Part shown: positions 20,007-29,457 of the stretch, piece by piece | Position numbering within the stretch: position 1 is the first letter of the stretch | How the letters are laid out: every line of letters begins with the position of its first letter | Source: Actinomycetospora chibensis | Lineage (GTDB): Bacteria; Actinomycetota; Actinomycetes; Mycobacteriales; Pseudonocardiaceae | Reading direction: 5' to 3' | Assembly (NCBI RefSeq): GCF_028737215.1 | Contig: NZ_JAQZAM010000001.1 | Span: forward strand, 124,001-188,000 | Length of the DNA: 64,000 nt | Notes under the pieces: generated by a model | Seen by the model: only the letters and a program-made list of their open reading frames with translations | Database searches by the model: none | What the model was told of the DNA's origin: nothing | Made by a program: the position numbers and the translations under genes

Positions 20007-21938
20007 TCAGGCCAGCCCCTGCTTCGACCGGTTGCGGGCCTTGTGGCGCTCGTTCGAGTCGAGGATGACCTTGCGGATCCGCACCGCGCCGGGGGTGACC
20101 TCGACGCACTCGTCCTCCGAACAGAACTCCAGGGCCTGCTCGAGGGACAGGATCCGCGGCGGGGTGAGGCGCTCGAGGACGTCCTGCGAGGACTGACGCA
20201 TGTTGGTCAGCTTCTTCTCGCGGACGATGTTGACCTCCATGTCCTCGGACCGGGAGTTCTCGCCGATCACCATGCCGGCGTAGACCGTGGTGGTCGGGCC
20301 GACGAAGAGGTCGCCGCGGTCGGCGAGCAGGCCGACGGCGTGGCCGGTCACCGCACCCGGACGGTCGGCGATCAGCGAGCCGGAGATGCGGGCGCGCAGC
20401 TCGCCGACCCAGGGGCCGTAGCCGTCGAAGAGCTGGTTCGCGATGCCCGTGCCCCGGGTCTCGGTGAGGAACTCGGTGCGGAAGCCGATGAGGCCCCGCG
20501 ACGGCACGCGGAACTCCATCCGGACGTTCTGCGACGACGCCGAGTGCTGCATCTCGAGCAGCTCGCCCTTGCGGGCCGCGAGCAGCTGGGTGACCGCGCC
20601 GAGGTGCTCGTCAGGGACGTCCACCGAGAGGCGCTCGAACGGCTCGTGGACCTTGCCGTCGACCTCCTTGGTGACGACCTCGGGCTTGCCGACGGTGAGC
20701 TCGAAGCCCTCGCGGCGCATCTGCTCCACGAGGATGGCCAGGGCCAGCTCGCCGCGGCCCTGCACCTCCCAGGTGTCGGGGCGCTCGGTGGGCAGCACGC
20801 GCATCGACACGTTGCCGACGAGCTCGGAGTCGAGCCGGTTCTTCACCAGGCGCGCGGTGAGCTTGGAGCCGGGCTTGTCACCTGCCCCCCCACCCCGCCC
20901 GGCCATCGGCGAGGTGTTGGTGCCGATGGTCATCGCGATCGCCGGCTCGTCGACGGTGATGCGCGGCAGCGGGTGCGGGTCGTCCGGGTCGGCGAGGGTG
21001 TCGCCGATGGTGACCTCGGAGATCCCCGCCACCGCGACGATGTCGCCGGCGTCGGCGTACTCGGCCGAGACCCGCTCGAGGCCCTCGGTGCGCAGCAGCT
21101 CGGTGACCTTCACGCGGGTGACGGCGCCGTTCTCGCGGCACCAGGCGACCTGCTGGCCGCGGCGGATGCGCCCGGAGCGCACGCGGCAGAGCGCGATGCG
21201 GCCGAGGTATGCCGAGGCGTCGAGGTTGGTGACGTGGGCCTGCAGGACGCCGTTCGGGTCGTCGGCCGGGGCCGGGACCTCGGTCATCAGCGTGTCGAAC
21301 AGCGGCTGGAGGTCCGGGGAGTCCGGGACGTCGCCGTCGGCGGGCCGCTCGGCCGACGCCTTGCCGGCGCGGGCGCTGGCGTAGATCACCGGCAGGTCCA
21401 GCAGGTGCGCGACGACGTCGTCGTCGAGGTCGAGGTCGGTGGCCAGCTCGAGCAGCAGCTCGAGGGACTCGTCGACGACCTCGGCGCAGCGCGCGTCGGC
21501 GCGGTCGGTCTTGTTGACCACCAGGATCACCGGCAGGTGCGCCGAGAGCGCCTTGCGCAGCACGAAGCGCGTCTGGGGCAGCGGGCCCTCGCTGGCGTCG
21601 ACGAGGAGCACCACGCCGTCGACCATCGACAGGCCGCGCTCGACCTCGCCACCGAAGTCGGCGTGGCCGGGGGTGTCGATGACGTTGATCGTCACGCCGT
21701 CCCGGTGGATCGCCGTGTTCTTCGCGAGGATCGTGATGCCCTTCTCGCGCTCGAGGTCGCCCGAGTCCATGACCCGGTCGACCAGCTCGGCGCGCGCGGC
21801 GAACGCCCCGGACTGACGCAGCATGGCGTCCACCAGGGTCGTCTTGCCGTGGTCGACGTGCGCGACGATCGCGACGTTGCGCAGGTCGGCACGTCCCGTC
21901 ATGGCAGGCTCGGGACGCTCGGTGGCGGTGACGGACAC
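20007..21938 (-). CDS. typA: Ribosome-associated GTPase TypA/BipA
   Basis: A 643-residue translational GTPase of the EF-G/LepA group involved in 50S assembly and stress adaptation. G domain: P-loop [12 protein letters not shown], switch [27 protein letters not shown]. Domain II follows near residue 215, then the BipA-specific regions with [27 protein letters not shown] and the C-terminal [19 protein letters not shown] block. The GTG at 21938 has a GGAG site 8 nt upstream; an ATG 12 codons later is an alternative. Confidence 0.96.
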   Translation of the reverse strand: MSVTATERPEPAMTGRADLRNVAIVAHVDHGKTTLVDAMLRQSGAFAARAELVDRVMDSGDLEREKGITILAKNTAIHRDGVTINVIDTPGHADFGGEVERGLSMVDGVVLLVDASEGPLPQTRFVLRKALSAHLPVILVVNKTDRADARCAEVVDESLELLLELATDLDLDDDVVAHLLDLPVIYASARAGKASAERPADGDVPDSPDLQPLFDTLMTEVPAPADDPNGVLQAHVTNLDASAYLGRIALCRVRSGRIRRGQQVAWCRENGAVTRVKVTELLRTEGLERVSAEYADAGDIVAVAGISEVTIGDTLADPDDPHPLPRITVDEPAIAMTIGTNTSPMAGRGGGAGDKPGSKLTARLVKNRLDSELVGNVSMRVLPTERPDTWEVQGRGELALAILVEQMRREGFELTVGKPEVVTKEVDGKVHEPFERLSVDVPDEHLGAVTQLLAARKGELLEMQHSASSQNVRMEFRVPSRGLIGFRTEFLTETRGTGIANQLFDGYGPWVGELRARISGSLIADRPGAVTGHAVGLLADRGDLFVGPTTTVYAGMVIGENSRSEDMEVNIVREKKLTNMRQSSQDVLERLTPPRILSLEQALEFCSEDECVEVTPGAVRIRKVILDSNERHKARNRSKQGLA

Positions 21939-21995
21939 GCGGGGGACTCCAGCCGGAGAAGACAGTTCGACTCCTCCAGGTTACGGCCCGTGATC

Positions 21996-22967
21996 TCAAC
22001 CACCGGCGGCGACCGGGGTGTCCCCGGACACGTCGGCCGCGAGGACCTCCCCGATCCGGGGTGCGAGCTTGGCGAGATTGTCACCCCAGACGGCGTGCAC
22101 GACCCCCGATCGGGCCCGGTGCACCCCGTCGCCGAGGCCCCGGCCGGACACGCAGCGCAGCTCCGCGACCGGCGTCGGGTCGAGGCGGGGCAGGTGCCGG
22201 CGGACGTGGTCGACCACCGCCTCCCGGGACCGGCGGGCGACCTCGTCGGCGCCCAGCTCCCAGGCCGTGTCCTCGTCGGGCAGGTGCCCGCCGACGGCCC
22301 AGTGCCCCGAGCCCGTCCGGTGTTGATAGGTGCTGGCGAGCGGCCCGTCGGGGCGTCCGTCGAGGTGGCACGGCCCGTCGGCGGGCCCCTCGAACGCGAA
22401 CCGGGCGTGGTGGGAGAGCGCCTCGGGCACGTCGATGTCCAGCGGCGCCACCAGGGCGGGCGTGCCGACGCCCGCGGCGACGACGACGGCGTCGGCGGCG
22501 TCGCGGCCCCCGTCGGCGTACCGGACCGTCCCGTCGGCCGCCACGCCCTCGACGGCCCGGCGCTCCGGGAGGACGGCCTCGCGCAGGAATGCCCCGGCCC
22601 CGGCGAGGTCGAGCACCCCGCCCGCCGCGTCGTGCAGGACCCCGCGCACGACCCGGTGGACCGCACCGGCCTCGGCCATCGCCGCCGCCCACGCGGGCAC
22701 CCGCGGCCCGCTGACGATCGTGCCCCCGGCCCCGACGAGCGTGCGGCCCGCCCGGAACGACCACTCGTCCCAGAGCTCCGAGGCACGTCGCGCCTCGGCG
22801 ACCAGCGCGGCGTCGCCGTGCGCGGTGCGGAAGATGCGGGTCTCCCCGGCCGACCGCCCGGCCATCGGCTCGCCCGCGTCGACGCACCGCACCGACGCGC
22901 CCGTGCCGCGCAGCGCGTACGCCGCCGACAGCCCGACGATCCCGGCACCGACCACCACGACCCGCAT
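21996..22967 (-). CDS. FAD-dependent amine oxidase/sarcosine oxidase-like protein (DAO family)
   Basis: A 323-residue flavoprotein. It opens with the ADP-binding fold MRVVVVGAGIVGLSAAYALR and the acidic ribose contact CVDAGEP, then SAGETRIFRTAHGD, which matches the SxGxxRxxR segment of monomeric sarcosine and N-methyltryptophan oxidases. A second FAD contact, DAVVVAAGVGTPAL, follows mid-protein. The C-terminal FAD motif typical of the family (CxYTxTPD) is replaced by GVVHAVWGDNLAKLAP, so covalent FAD attachment is doubtful. Substrate unknown. The ATG at 22967 has GGGAGGGG. Confidence 0.82.
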   Translation of the reverse strand: MRVVVVGAGIVGLSAAYALRGTGASVRCVDAGEPMAGRSAGETRIFRTAHGDAALVAEARRASELWDEWSFRAGRTLVGAGGTIVSGPRVPAWAAAMAEAGAVHRVVRGVLHDAAGGVLDLAGAGAFLREAVLPERRAVEGVAADGTVRYADGGRDAADAVVVAAGVGTPALVAPLDIDVPEALSHHARFAFEGPADGPCHLDGRPDGPLASTYQHRTGSGHWAVGGHLPDEDTAWELGADEVARRSREAVVDHVRRHLPRLDPTPVAELRCVSGRGLGDGVHRARSGVVHAVWGDNLAKLAPRIGEVLAADVSGDTPVAAGG

Positions 22968-23046
22968 GTGCACCCCTCCCGACCCCGAGTCGGGCTCAGG
23001 GTGCACCCCGATTCGCCGGGCCGCAGGGGCGCGCAGCATCGAGGTC

Positions 23047-23253
23047 ATGAGGATCGTGGTGTGGGTTCTGGTGGGTGTCGGTGCGCTGGTGCTGCTCGGC
23101 GGGGTGGTCCTGCCGATCGTGCAGTGGCTGCTCGGGACGCTGGTATGGCTGATCCCGGCGGCGCTGGTCGTCGGCGGCGGGGTCTGGCTCGTGAAGCGGT
23201 CGAGGGACCGCAAGGAGGTGGGCGCGCCGGGGCGCCCGCAGCAGATCCGCTGA
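23047..23253 (+). CDS. Small two-helix membrane protein (68 aa)
   Basis: A 68-residue protein with two hydrophobic helices (about residues 2-24 and 29-50) and a short basic tail (VKRSRDRKEVG). Starts at ATG 23047 after a GAGG site. No known family. Its stop codon is inside the left arm of a 9-bp inverted repeat shared with the convergent gene. Confidence 0.65.
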   Translation: MRIVVWVLVGVGALVLLGGVVLPIVQWLLGTLVWLIPAALVVGGGVWLVKRSRDRKEVGAPGRPQQIR

Positions 23254-23288
23254 GCCCGGCCCTGCCGCGTTCAGCCCGTCCGGGCTCA
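23251..23288. terminator. Bidirectional hairpin containing both convergent stop codons
   Basis: TGAGCCCGG (23251-23259) and CCGGGCTCA (23280-23288) are perfect inverted repeats around a 20-nt loop. The first TGA ends the plus-strand small gene, and the TGA on the other strand ends the minus-strand gene. Confidence 0.6.
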
Positions 23289-24185
23289 GCCCTTCGGGGC
23301 CCGCGGCGACCGGGGTGAGAAGACGCCCTCGACGGCGAAGGCCGGCAGGACGGCCTTCGAGAGCGGGCGGGAGACCTCGGCGAGGCGCGCCATGCCCTCG
23401 GTGCCGAGGTGGCGCCAGGGCCCCAGGGACATCCGGGTGGTGTGCTCCTCGATCTCCCGGCGCAGCGCGGCACCGTCCTCGGTGAGGGCGCCGTCGCCGT
23501 CGAGCAGGCCGCGCTCGGCGAGCCCGGCGGAGGCCTCGCTCCACTGCTCGGGCGACCACCCGCGGCTCTGCTGGGCGAAGCCGACGGTGAAGCCCGTGCC
23601 GGTGGCGACGTGGGTGATCAGCGCCTCGATGCCGGAGAGCCCGGCGGAGAGCAGCGCGTGCAGGTGGGCGTCCCCGCGGTGCTCGCGCAGGAGCGTCACC
23701 GCGTGCCAGAGCATGAGGTGCGGCTCGTCGGGCCAGGGCAGGTCGGCGTGGGCGGCGTAGAGGGGGCGGTCCTCGCCGGTGGCGCCCTCGCAGGCCTTGC
23801 GGGCGAGCTCGGCGGACTCGGTCACCGCGGCCGAGGACACCTGCTCGCCCAGCAGCCGCCGCAGCGACGAGTCGGCGGCACGCAGCCGGGCGTTGACGAC
23901 GTCGGCGGGTGCCGCCGACGCCCAGACGCCCGGTACCGAGCGCGCGACCAGGCCTGCGTTGAAGTTGAAGAACGTGGCCGCCACGACGCCGGGCCCGACC
24001 GCGCCCATCGGGGCGGCGCGCTGGGCGAAGTACTGGGCACGCGGCTTCGTGATCCCCAGCGGCGCGAGCTCCTCGCCGACCTCCGGGACGAAGTAGATCT
24101 GCGAGTGCAGGGGCTCGAGCCGGCCGGCGAGGGCGGCGGCGTCGGCGGGGACGACGGTGTCGGTCGGTGCAGCCACGGCGATCAC
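23286..24185 (-). CDS. SCO6745-family helical protein
   Basis: A 299-residue soluble protein of the actinobacterial SCO6745 family, which has a winged-helix-like C-terminal region. Recognisable segments are RLEPLHSQIYFVPE near the start, RAAPMGAVGPGVVAATFFNFN, LPWPDEPHLMLWHAVTLLREHRGD (family signature) and GFTVGFAQQSRGWS, followed by helix-rich GLAERGLLDGDGALTEDGAAL resembling a winged helix. Biological role unknown. Start is uncertain: GTG 24185 or 24176; an upstream GTG at 24230 would run into the divergent lipase start. Confidence 0.75.
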   Translation of the reverse strand: MIAVAAPTDTVVPADAAALAGRLEPLHSQIYFVPEVGEELAPLGITKPRAQYFAQRAAPMGAVGPGVVAATFFNFNAGLVARSVPGVWASAAPADVVNARLRAADSSLRRLLGEQVSSAAVTESAELARKACEGATGEDRPLYAAHADLPWPDEPHLMLWHAVTLLREHRGDAHLHALLSAGLSGIEALITHVATGTGFTVGFAQQSRGWSPEQWSEASAGLAERGLLDGDGALTEDGAALRREIEEHTTRMSLGPWRHLGTEGMARLAEVSRPLSKAVLPAFAVEGVFSPRSPRAPKG

Positions 24186-24228
24186 CGTCTCACGGGGACG
24201 CCGCGGACGCCGGGGCACACTGGGGCCC

Positions 24229-25053
24229 ATGTCGTCCTGGCCCGCGCGGGCCCCGCTCGGCGGGCTGGCCCCGCGCCGGCGTGCCTTCGTGCTCGCGTTG
24301 CTCGGGGTCGGCGCCGTGCTCCTGGTGCTGATCGGGATCGCGGTGGCCCGCGAGTACCGGGTGCCGCCGCCCGCCGACCCCGCGGTCCCCGGCGCCGTGG
24401 TGCTCGTGCCCGGCTACGGCGGCAACCGCGCGGCGTTCATCGCGCTCACCGAGCGCCTGCGCGCCGAGGGTCGCCGCTCGGTGATCGTCGAGCTGCCCTC
24501 CGGCGGCACCGGCGACCTCGTGACCCAGGCCGCAACGATCGACGACACCGTCCGCGGGCTGCTCGACGAGGGCGCGCCGTCGGTCGACGTCGTCGGCTAC
24601 TCCGCCGGCGGGGTCGCCACCCGCGTCTACCTCGACCGTGGGCGGACCACGCCGGCCGTGCGCCGCGTCGTCACCCTCGGCTCGCCGCTGCGGGGCGCCG
24701 AGCTCGCCGCCGCGGGCGGCGCGCTCGTGCCCGGGGCCTGCCCGCGCGCGTGCCAGCAGCTCGCGCCCGGCAGCGCGCTGCTCTCGGGCCTCGCGACCGC
24801 GCCGGCCGGCGTGCCCTGGCTGTCGCTGTGGACCGCCGACGACGAGACCGTCACCCCGCCCGACTCCGCCGAGCTCCCCGGCACCGACGCGGTGCGCCTC
24901 CAGGACGTCTGCTCCGACGCGACCATCCCGCACTCGCGCCTGCCGGTGGACCCGCTGGCGGTCGGGCTCGTCCTGCGGGGCCTCGGCACCGGTCCCCTGC
25001 CCACCGCCGACCCGGACGCCTGCGACGCCCTGCGCGACGAGGGCCGGAGCTGA
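24229..25053 (+). CDS. Membrane-anchored or secreted lipase/esterase (alpha/beta hydrolase)
   Basis: A 274-residue alpha/beta hydrolase with an N-terminal basic region and membrane helix (about residues 18-40) acting as signal anchor. The catalytic triad is visible: Ser125 in VVGYSAGGVATR, an Asp in LWTADDETVTP (204 or 205) and His235 in IPHSRLP. The oxyanion strand VVLVPGYGGNR and TLGSPLRGAE loop resemble secreted triacylglycerol lipases of actinobacteria. Cys171-Cys175 may be disulfide-bonded. ATG 24229 is preceded by CACACT at 7 nt. Confidence 0.88.
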   Translation: MSSWPARAPLGGLAPRRRAFVLALLGVGAVLLVLIGIAVAREYRVPPPADPAVPGAVVLVPGYGGNRAAFIALTERLRAEGRRSVIVELPSGGTGDLVTQAATIDDTVRGLLDEGAPSVDVVGYSAGGVATRVYLDRGRTTPAVRRVVTLGSPLRGAELAAAGGALVPGACPRACQQLAPGSALLSGLATAPAGVPWLSLWTADDETVTPPDSAELPGTDAVRLQDVCSDATIPHSRLPVDPLAVGLVLRGLGTGPLPTADPDACDALRDEGRS

Positions 25054-25124
25054 CCCATCGCTCATGATCGACGGAAGAATACGGACACTCAACGTCTGCG
25101 ACGGTCCGCCGCTGACACCGAGGA

Positions 25125-26141
25125 CTAGCTCGTCACGTCCTTCGTCGTGAAGTTCGCCCAGGCGGCGAGCATGAGCACCACGACGTAGCCCGCCTGGAGC
25201 CAGAGGCCGGACGAGATGTCGCGCAGGAAGATCGGGTCGCGGAAGAAGTCGACCCAGGCCAGCCAGTACCGCGTCGGCAGGTAGGGCGTCACGGACGAGG
25301 CCGCGTCCAGGCTGACGAGCACCTGGCTGGTGATCAGCGCGGCCAGGGCGCCGAGGGTCGCGCCGAGCGAGGACGCCGTGACCGTCGACAGGAACAGGGC
25401 GATCGCGGCCACGCCGAGCATCGAGACGACCACGTAGCCCATCGCGCCGAGCAGGCGCGCCGCGAGGTCGGCGGGCCCGAGCGCCTCGCCGGACAGCGAC
25501 GACACCGACGACTGCGCCCGATCACGCGCGGCCTGATCGTCGGCGACCGCCGTGCTGTCGCCGGTGTCGGTGCCCGGCCGGGCCCCCGACTGCGACGCGT
25601 CCGAGCCGCCGACCTGCCCGCCCGCCGACGCCGGTTGCTCGCCGCCGGCCGATCCCGCGCCCGCGACCGCGTCGTCCCCGCCGGTGACCTCGGGCAGCGC
25701 GCGCACCACGGCCACCGGATCGCCCGCCCCGAACAGCGAGACCCCGACGACGTACGAGGTGCCGGCGACCGAGAGCACCGCAACGACGACGAACACCACG
25801 ATCGCCACGAGCTTGGCGCCCAGCAGCGCGGTGCGGCGGACCGGTCGTACGAGCAGGTAGCGCAGGGTGCCCTGTGATGACTCGCCCGCCACGGCGTCGC
25901 CCGCGACCACGGCGACGGCGACCGGCAGGAAGATCGGCAGGACGAGCGCCAGCGCGGCGGCGGGGTAGAGCGAGCCGGACTGCAGCACCGCCGACAGGAA
26001 CGCCGCGCCCTGTCCCGGCGGCGGGGAGATGCGGGTGGTCGCGAGGAAGACGGCCACCACGGCGGGCAGGAGGCACAGCAGGCCGATCGCCACCCAGGTC
26101 CGGGGACGGCCGGCGAGCTTGATCAGTTCGACGCGGATCAC
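25125..26141 (-). CDS. ABC-2 type exporter permease
   Basis: A 338-residue membrane protein with about six helices, of the ABC-2 (YhgE/NatB-like) class. Typical cues: VELIKLAGRPRTWVAIGLL at the N-terminal helix, GDAVAGESSQGTLRYLLVRPVRR (cytoplasmic coupling segment) and the C-terminal FTTKDVTS. A low-complexity Gly/Ser/Asp-rich stretch (about residues 130-200) forms an unusually long external loop. Its GTG overlaps the ATPase gene's stop (GTGA). Third gene of an RseB-like/ATPase/permease operon. Confidence 0.88.
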   Translation of the reverse strand: MIRVELIKLAGRPRTWVAIGLLCLLPAVVAVFLATTRISPPPGQGAAFLSAVLQSGSLYPAAALALVLPIFLPVAVAVVAGDAVAGESSQGTLRYLLVRPVRRTALLGAKLVAIVVFVVVAVLSVAGTSYVVGVSLFGAGDPVAVVRALPEVTGGDDAVAGAGSAGGEQPASAGGQVGGSDASQSGARPGTDTGDSTAVADDQAARDRAQSSVSSLSGEALGPADLAARLLGAMGYVVVSMLGVAAIALFLSTVTASSLGATLGALAALITSQVLVSLDAASSVTPYLPTRYWLAWVDFFRDPIFLRDISSGLWLQAGYVVVLMLAAWANFTTKDVTS

Positions 26142-27124
26142 GCGCGATCCCTCCGGTCGCGCGCGGTGTCCGACCCGGGTCCGGTGAGTGCGACGACGAC
26201 GTCCTCCAGGCTGCGGCGCTGCTCGGCGAGCCCGTCGAGGGGCACGCCGTGCTCGACGAGGTGGCGGGCCAGCGCCGACGGGCCGCCCGGCGCGGCGTCG
26301 ACGACGAGCGTGTGGTCGTGGCGCTCGGCCACCGCCCGGCCGAGCAGCCGGGCCGCGCCGTCCGGATCGGGGGTGCGCACCACGAGCCGCCCCGTCGGGC
26401 CCCGCACCGCGTCGAGGGCGTCCTCGAGCACGAGCCGGCCCCGGTCGACGACGCCGACGGTGGTGCACAGCGCCTCGATCTCGGCGAGCAGGTGGCTCGA
26501 GAGGAAGACCGTGGTGCCGGCCGCGTTCAGCTCGATGAGCAGGTCCCGGACCTCGCGGATGCCGTGCGGGTCCAGCCCGTTCGTCGGCTCGTCGAGCACG
26601 AGCAGCCGGGGTCGGTTCAGCAGCGCGCCCGCCAGCCCGAGGCGCTGGCGCATGCCGAGCGAGTACGTGCGCACCGGGCGCCGGTCGACCGCGGCGAGCC
26701 CGACGCGCTCGAGGACCTCCTCGACCCGCCCGCGCCGACGTTGCCCGTCCCGGCCACGGCGCGGGCCGGACGCGTCGAGCAGCGCGAGGTTGGTCCGCCC
26801 GGACAGGTGCGGGTAGGCGGCCGGGCCCTCGACCATCGCCCCGATCTCCGGCAGCACGTCGGCCACCCGGTGGGGCACCGTGGCCCCGAGCACCGTGATC
26901 TCGCCACGCGTGGCGTACACCAGGCCGAGCAGCATCCGGACCATGGTCGTCTTGCCGGACCCGTTGGGGCCGAGGAAGCCGTAGCGGGCGCCCTCGGCGA
27001 CGTGCAGGTCGACGTCGTCGACGGCGACGTGGGACCCGAAGCGCTTGGTGACGCCGCGGGTCTCGATCACGAGCCCGGACGACGGCGGCCGGGCGTCGAT
27101 CCGCTGCGTCTGCCGCGTGCTCAC
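26138..27124 (-). CDS. ABC transporter ATP-binding protein
   Basis: A 328-residue ABC ATPase of the drug/antibiotic-export class: Walker A GPNGSGKTTM, Q-loop region EIGAMVEGPAAYPHLSG, signature YSLGMRQRLGLAGALLN, Walker B LLVLDEPTNGLDP and H-loop LSSHLLAEIE. About 18 residues precede the conserved core. GTG 27124 overlaps the stop of the upstream gene (GTGA), and its own stop overlaps the permease start. Probably energises the adjacent permease; substrate unknown. Confidence 0.92.
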   Translation of the reverse strand: MSTRQTQRIDARPPSSGLVIETRGVTKRFGSHVAVDDVDLHVAEGARYGFLGPNGSGKTTMVRMLLGLVYATRGEITVLGATVPHRVADVLPEIGAMVEGPAAYPHLSGRTNLALLDASGPRRGRDGQRRRGRVEEVLERVGLAAVDRRPVRTYSLGMRQRLGLAGALLNRPRLLVLDEPTNGLDPHGIREVRDLLIELNAAGTTVFLSSHLLAEIEALCTTVGVVDRGRLVLEDALDAVRGPTGRLVVRTPDPDGAARLLGRAVAERHDHTLVVDAAPGGPSALARHLVEHGVPLDGLAEQRRSLEDVVVALTGPGSDTARDRRDRA

Positions 27125-28251
27125 TGACGGCCCCCCGCCAGCAGGTCCGCGGCCCCGGAGTCGAGGGCGGCGGGCGGGACCAGCCCGGCCAGCACCCAGG
27201 CCCGCGCGCCGTCCTCGCTGCGCACCACGGCGAGCGAGAGCAGCGGGGTCTCCAGTGCCGAGCCCTGCCCGTCGAGGGTCAGGGTGCGCCCGGCCCCGGC
27301 GCGGTCGATCCCGCCGAGGAGGGTCGCGGCGAAGTCGGCGGGCAGCGGCACCGCGATCAGCTGTCCGAGCGTCGTGCCGTACTGGCCGAGCGCCGGGAAG
27401 CGCCGCTCCGGCGGCACGCGCTCCCGCCCGGCGAGCACCGCGGGCAGCGTGCTGCCGTCGCCACGGCCGAGGACGCCGAACAGGTCGGACGTGGGGCTGC
27501 GCGTGACGCCGGCGCCCGGTCCGCGGCGCGGCTCGAGGGCCGTCGGGTCGGGTGGGCCCTGCTCCAGGTCGCCGAACGCCGTGCTGATCATCGGCTCGGC
27601 GACCCCCCGGGCCCGCACCTCGACGGCGACGGGCAGCCCGGTCGCCGGGTCGGCCCAGACGTCGAGCGCGTCGACCGTGGTCTCCGGGTCGGCGACCGTG
27701 ACCCGGACCCCCGCGGCGTCGACACCCGCGACCCGCCGCGCGGGCAGGGCCGTCGCCGGGTCGTCCGGGGCCGTGCCGGCGAGCAGGCGCCGGGCCAGGT
27801 CGGGAGGGAGGAGGTCCTCGGAGCGGGGCAGGCGGACCTCCGGGTCGCGGGCGACGATGGTGAGCAGCTCGGCGCCGTAGTCCCAGACGGCCTGGCCTCG
27901 CGGGGTGACGTAGCGGTCGCGCTCCCCCACCGCCGAGAGCACGTCGGTGCGCGCCCGGTCCGGGCCCGCGTACCAGCCGCGCATCCGGGTCACGCCGGAC
28001 AGCAGCGTGGTGACGTCGGCGAGGGCGGCGATGCGCGGCAGGCCGAGCGTCGCACGGGCCTCGGCGTAGCCGGTCCACCCGACGCCCGCGGAGGCCGCGA
28101 TCCGGTCGCGGAGCTCCTGCGGGTCGGCACGCGCGTCACCCGGACGCGCCGCCAGCAGCGCGGGGACCCCCACCAGGAGCGCGCCGACCACGGCCACCAC
28201 GGCCCATCGCCACAGGGCACGCCCTGCGGCCGTCCCCGACCGTCCCGCCAC
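27121..28251 (-). CDS. Membrane-anchored RseB/LolA-fold-like extracytoplasmic protein
   Basis: A 376-residue protein with an N-terminal membrane helix (about residues 14-34) and a large extracellular part. The segment TGYAEARATLGLP, TRMRGWYAGPDRARTDVLS, RDRYVTPRGQAVWDYGAELLTIV resembles the RseB/MucB and LolA half-barrel fold, which binds lipid or lipoprotein segments, followed by VTVADPETTVDALDVWADPATGLPV. As first gene of the operon with ATPase and permease it may act as a sensor or substrate-handling component of the exporter. Function is inferred from fold resemblance only. Confidence 0.65.
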   Translation of the reverse strand: MAGRSGTAAGRALWRWAVVAVVGALLVGVPALLAARPGDARADPQELRDRIAASAGVGWTGYAEARATLGLPRIAALADVTTLLSGVTRMRGWYAGPDRARTDVLSAVGERDRYVTPRGQAVWDYGAELLTIVARDPEVRLPRSEDLLPPDLARRLLAGTAPDDPATALPARRVAGVDAAGVRVTVADPETTVDALDVWADPATGLPVAVEVRARGVAEPMISTAFGDLEQGPPDPTALEPRRGPGAGVTRSPTSDLFGVLGRGDGSTLPAVLAGRERVPPERRFPALGQYGTTLGQLIAVPLPADFAATLLGGIDRAGAGRTLTLDGQGSALETPLLSLAVVRSEDGARAWVLAGLVPPAALDSGAADLLAGGRQ

Positions 28252-28331
28252 CGGCGTCCCGACTCCCCTCGCTCACGTCTCCGCTCGAGGGTGCCACCGA
28301 ACCGCGCGGCCGGTGGCCCCCTGGTGAGGCG

Positions 28332-29411
28332 CTAGTCGCCGGCGCTGCGGGCGACGGTGACGGGATCGCTCGCGCCGGGCTGCCCGGACGGCTGGTCGGA
28401 CGGCTCCTCCGGCGGCTGCTCGGGCTCGGGCGCCGTGAAGTACCGGACCTTCACCAGGCTCGCGACGGTCGTGATCAGCAACACACCGACGATGACGGCC
28501 AGCGAGACCTCGATCCCGATCACGGGGACGTCGAGGGGAGCGCCGTCGTTGAGGAACGGCAGCGTGTTGGTGTGCAGCGCCTCGAGGACGAGCTTCACGC
28601 CGATGAAGGCGAGGATCACGCCCAGGCCGTAGGACAGGTAGACGAGCTTCTGCAGCAGCCCGCCCAGCAGGAAGTAGAGCTGGCGCAGCCCCATGAGCGC
28701 GAACATGTTCGCGGTGAACACGATGTAGGGGTCGCGGGTCAGGCCGAAGATCGCGGGGATCGAGTCCAGCGCGAACAGCAGGTCGGTCATGCCGATCGCG
28801 ATCATGACCATGAGCATCGGCGTGACCATGAGCCGCAGGCGGCCCCGCGCGTCGCGGCGCCGGACGACCGATCTGGTGCCGACGTAGTCGTCGGTCACCG
28901 GCAGCACCCGGCGCACGAGGCGCAGCGCGACGTTCTCGCGGAACTCCTCGTCCTCGTCGTTCGTCATGACGATCTTGATGGCCGTGAGCACGAGGAACGC
29001 GCCGAACAGGTAGAACACCCAGCTGAACCGCTCGATCACCGCAGCGCCGGCGAGGATGAACCCTCCGCGCAGCACCAGGGCGATGAGGATGCCGAACAGC
29101 AGCACGCGGTGCTGGTGCACCTTGGGCACGGCGAACGCGCCCATGATCAGTAGGAAGACGAAGAGGTTGTCGACCGAGAGCGAGTACTCGGTGACGTAGC
29201 CGGCCACGAACGCCGTCGCCGGCTCCTGGCCGGCCACGACGAACAGGCCGATTGCGAAGACCGCGGCCAGGGCGATGTAGACCGCCACCCAGCGCGCCGC
29301 CTCGCGGACACCCACCTCGTGGGGGCGGCGGCCGACGATCGCGAGATCGAGCGCGAGGACGGCCAGCAGGCCGACGATCGTGGCGGCCCACACCCAGAAG
29401 GGCACGTTCAC
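28332..29411 (-). CDS. terC: TerC-family integral membrane protein (probable Mn exporter)
   Basis: A 359-residue protein with about eight helices. The two TerC metal-site motifs are intact: TEYSLSVDNLFVFLLIMGAF and MTDLLFALDSIPAIFGLTRDP. Members of the group (Alx, YceF, YkoY) export manganese, sometimes to supply exported enzymes, and are commonly controlled by the yybP-ykoY riboswitch, which is present upstream here. The GTG at 29411 (reading VNVPFWVWAATI) has a GGAGAACCCC site. The C-terminal 50 residues are a Pro/Ser/Glu-rich tail. Confidence 0.93.
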   Translation of the reverse strand: MNVPFWVWAATIVGLLAVLALDLAIVGRRPHEVGVREAARWVAVYIALAAVFAIGLFVVAGQEPATAFVAGYVTEYSLSVDNLFVFLLIMGAFAVPKVHQHRVLLFGILIALVLRGGFILAGAAVIERFSWVFYLFGAFLVLTAIKIVMTNDEDEEFRENVALRLVRRVLPVTDDYVGTRSVVRRRDARGRLRLMVTPMLMVMIAIGMTDLLFALDSIPAIFGLTRDPYIVFTANMFALMGLRQLYFLLGGLLQKLVYLSYGLGVILAFIGVKLVLEALHTNTLPFLNDGAPLDVPVIGIEVSLAVIVGVLLITTVASLVKVRYFTAPEPEQPPEEPSDQPSGQPGASDPVTVARSAGD

Positions 29412-29457
29412 GGGGTTCTCCGATCTCCGGGGGCACGTCCGGACAGACGCCATCCAC

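Noticed and set aside
20043-23318. A 1091-codon plus-strand open frame opposite typA and the flavoprotein gene
   Set aside because: TypA on the minus strand is unmistakable. The plus frame is a high-GC shadow with low-complexity His/Arg/Val/Asp content; only its last 69 codons coincide with a different real small gene start at 23047.
25060-25102. Possible third copy of the 55-bp palindrome between the lipase and permease genes
   Set aside because: It shares CATGATCGACGG (25063-25074) with 13758-13769 and a later CAACGT, and sits between convergent genes, but its arms do not form the 12-bp stem. At best a decayed relative.
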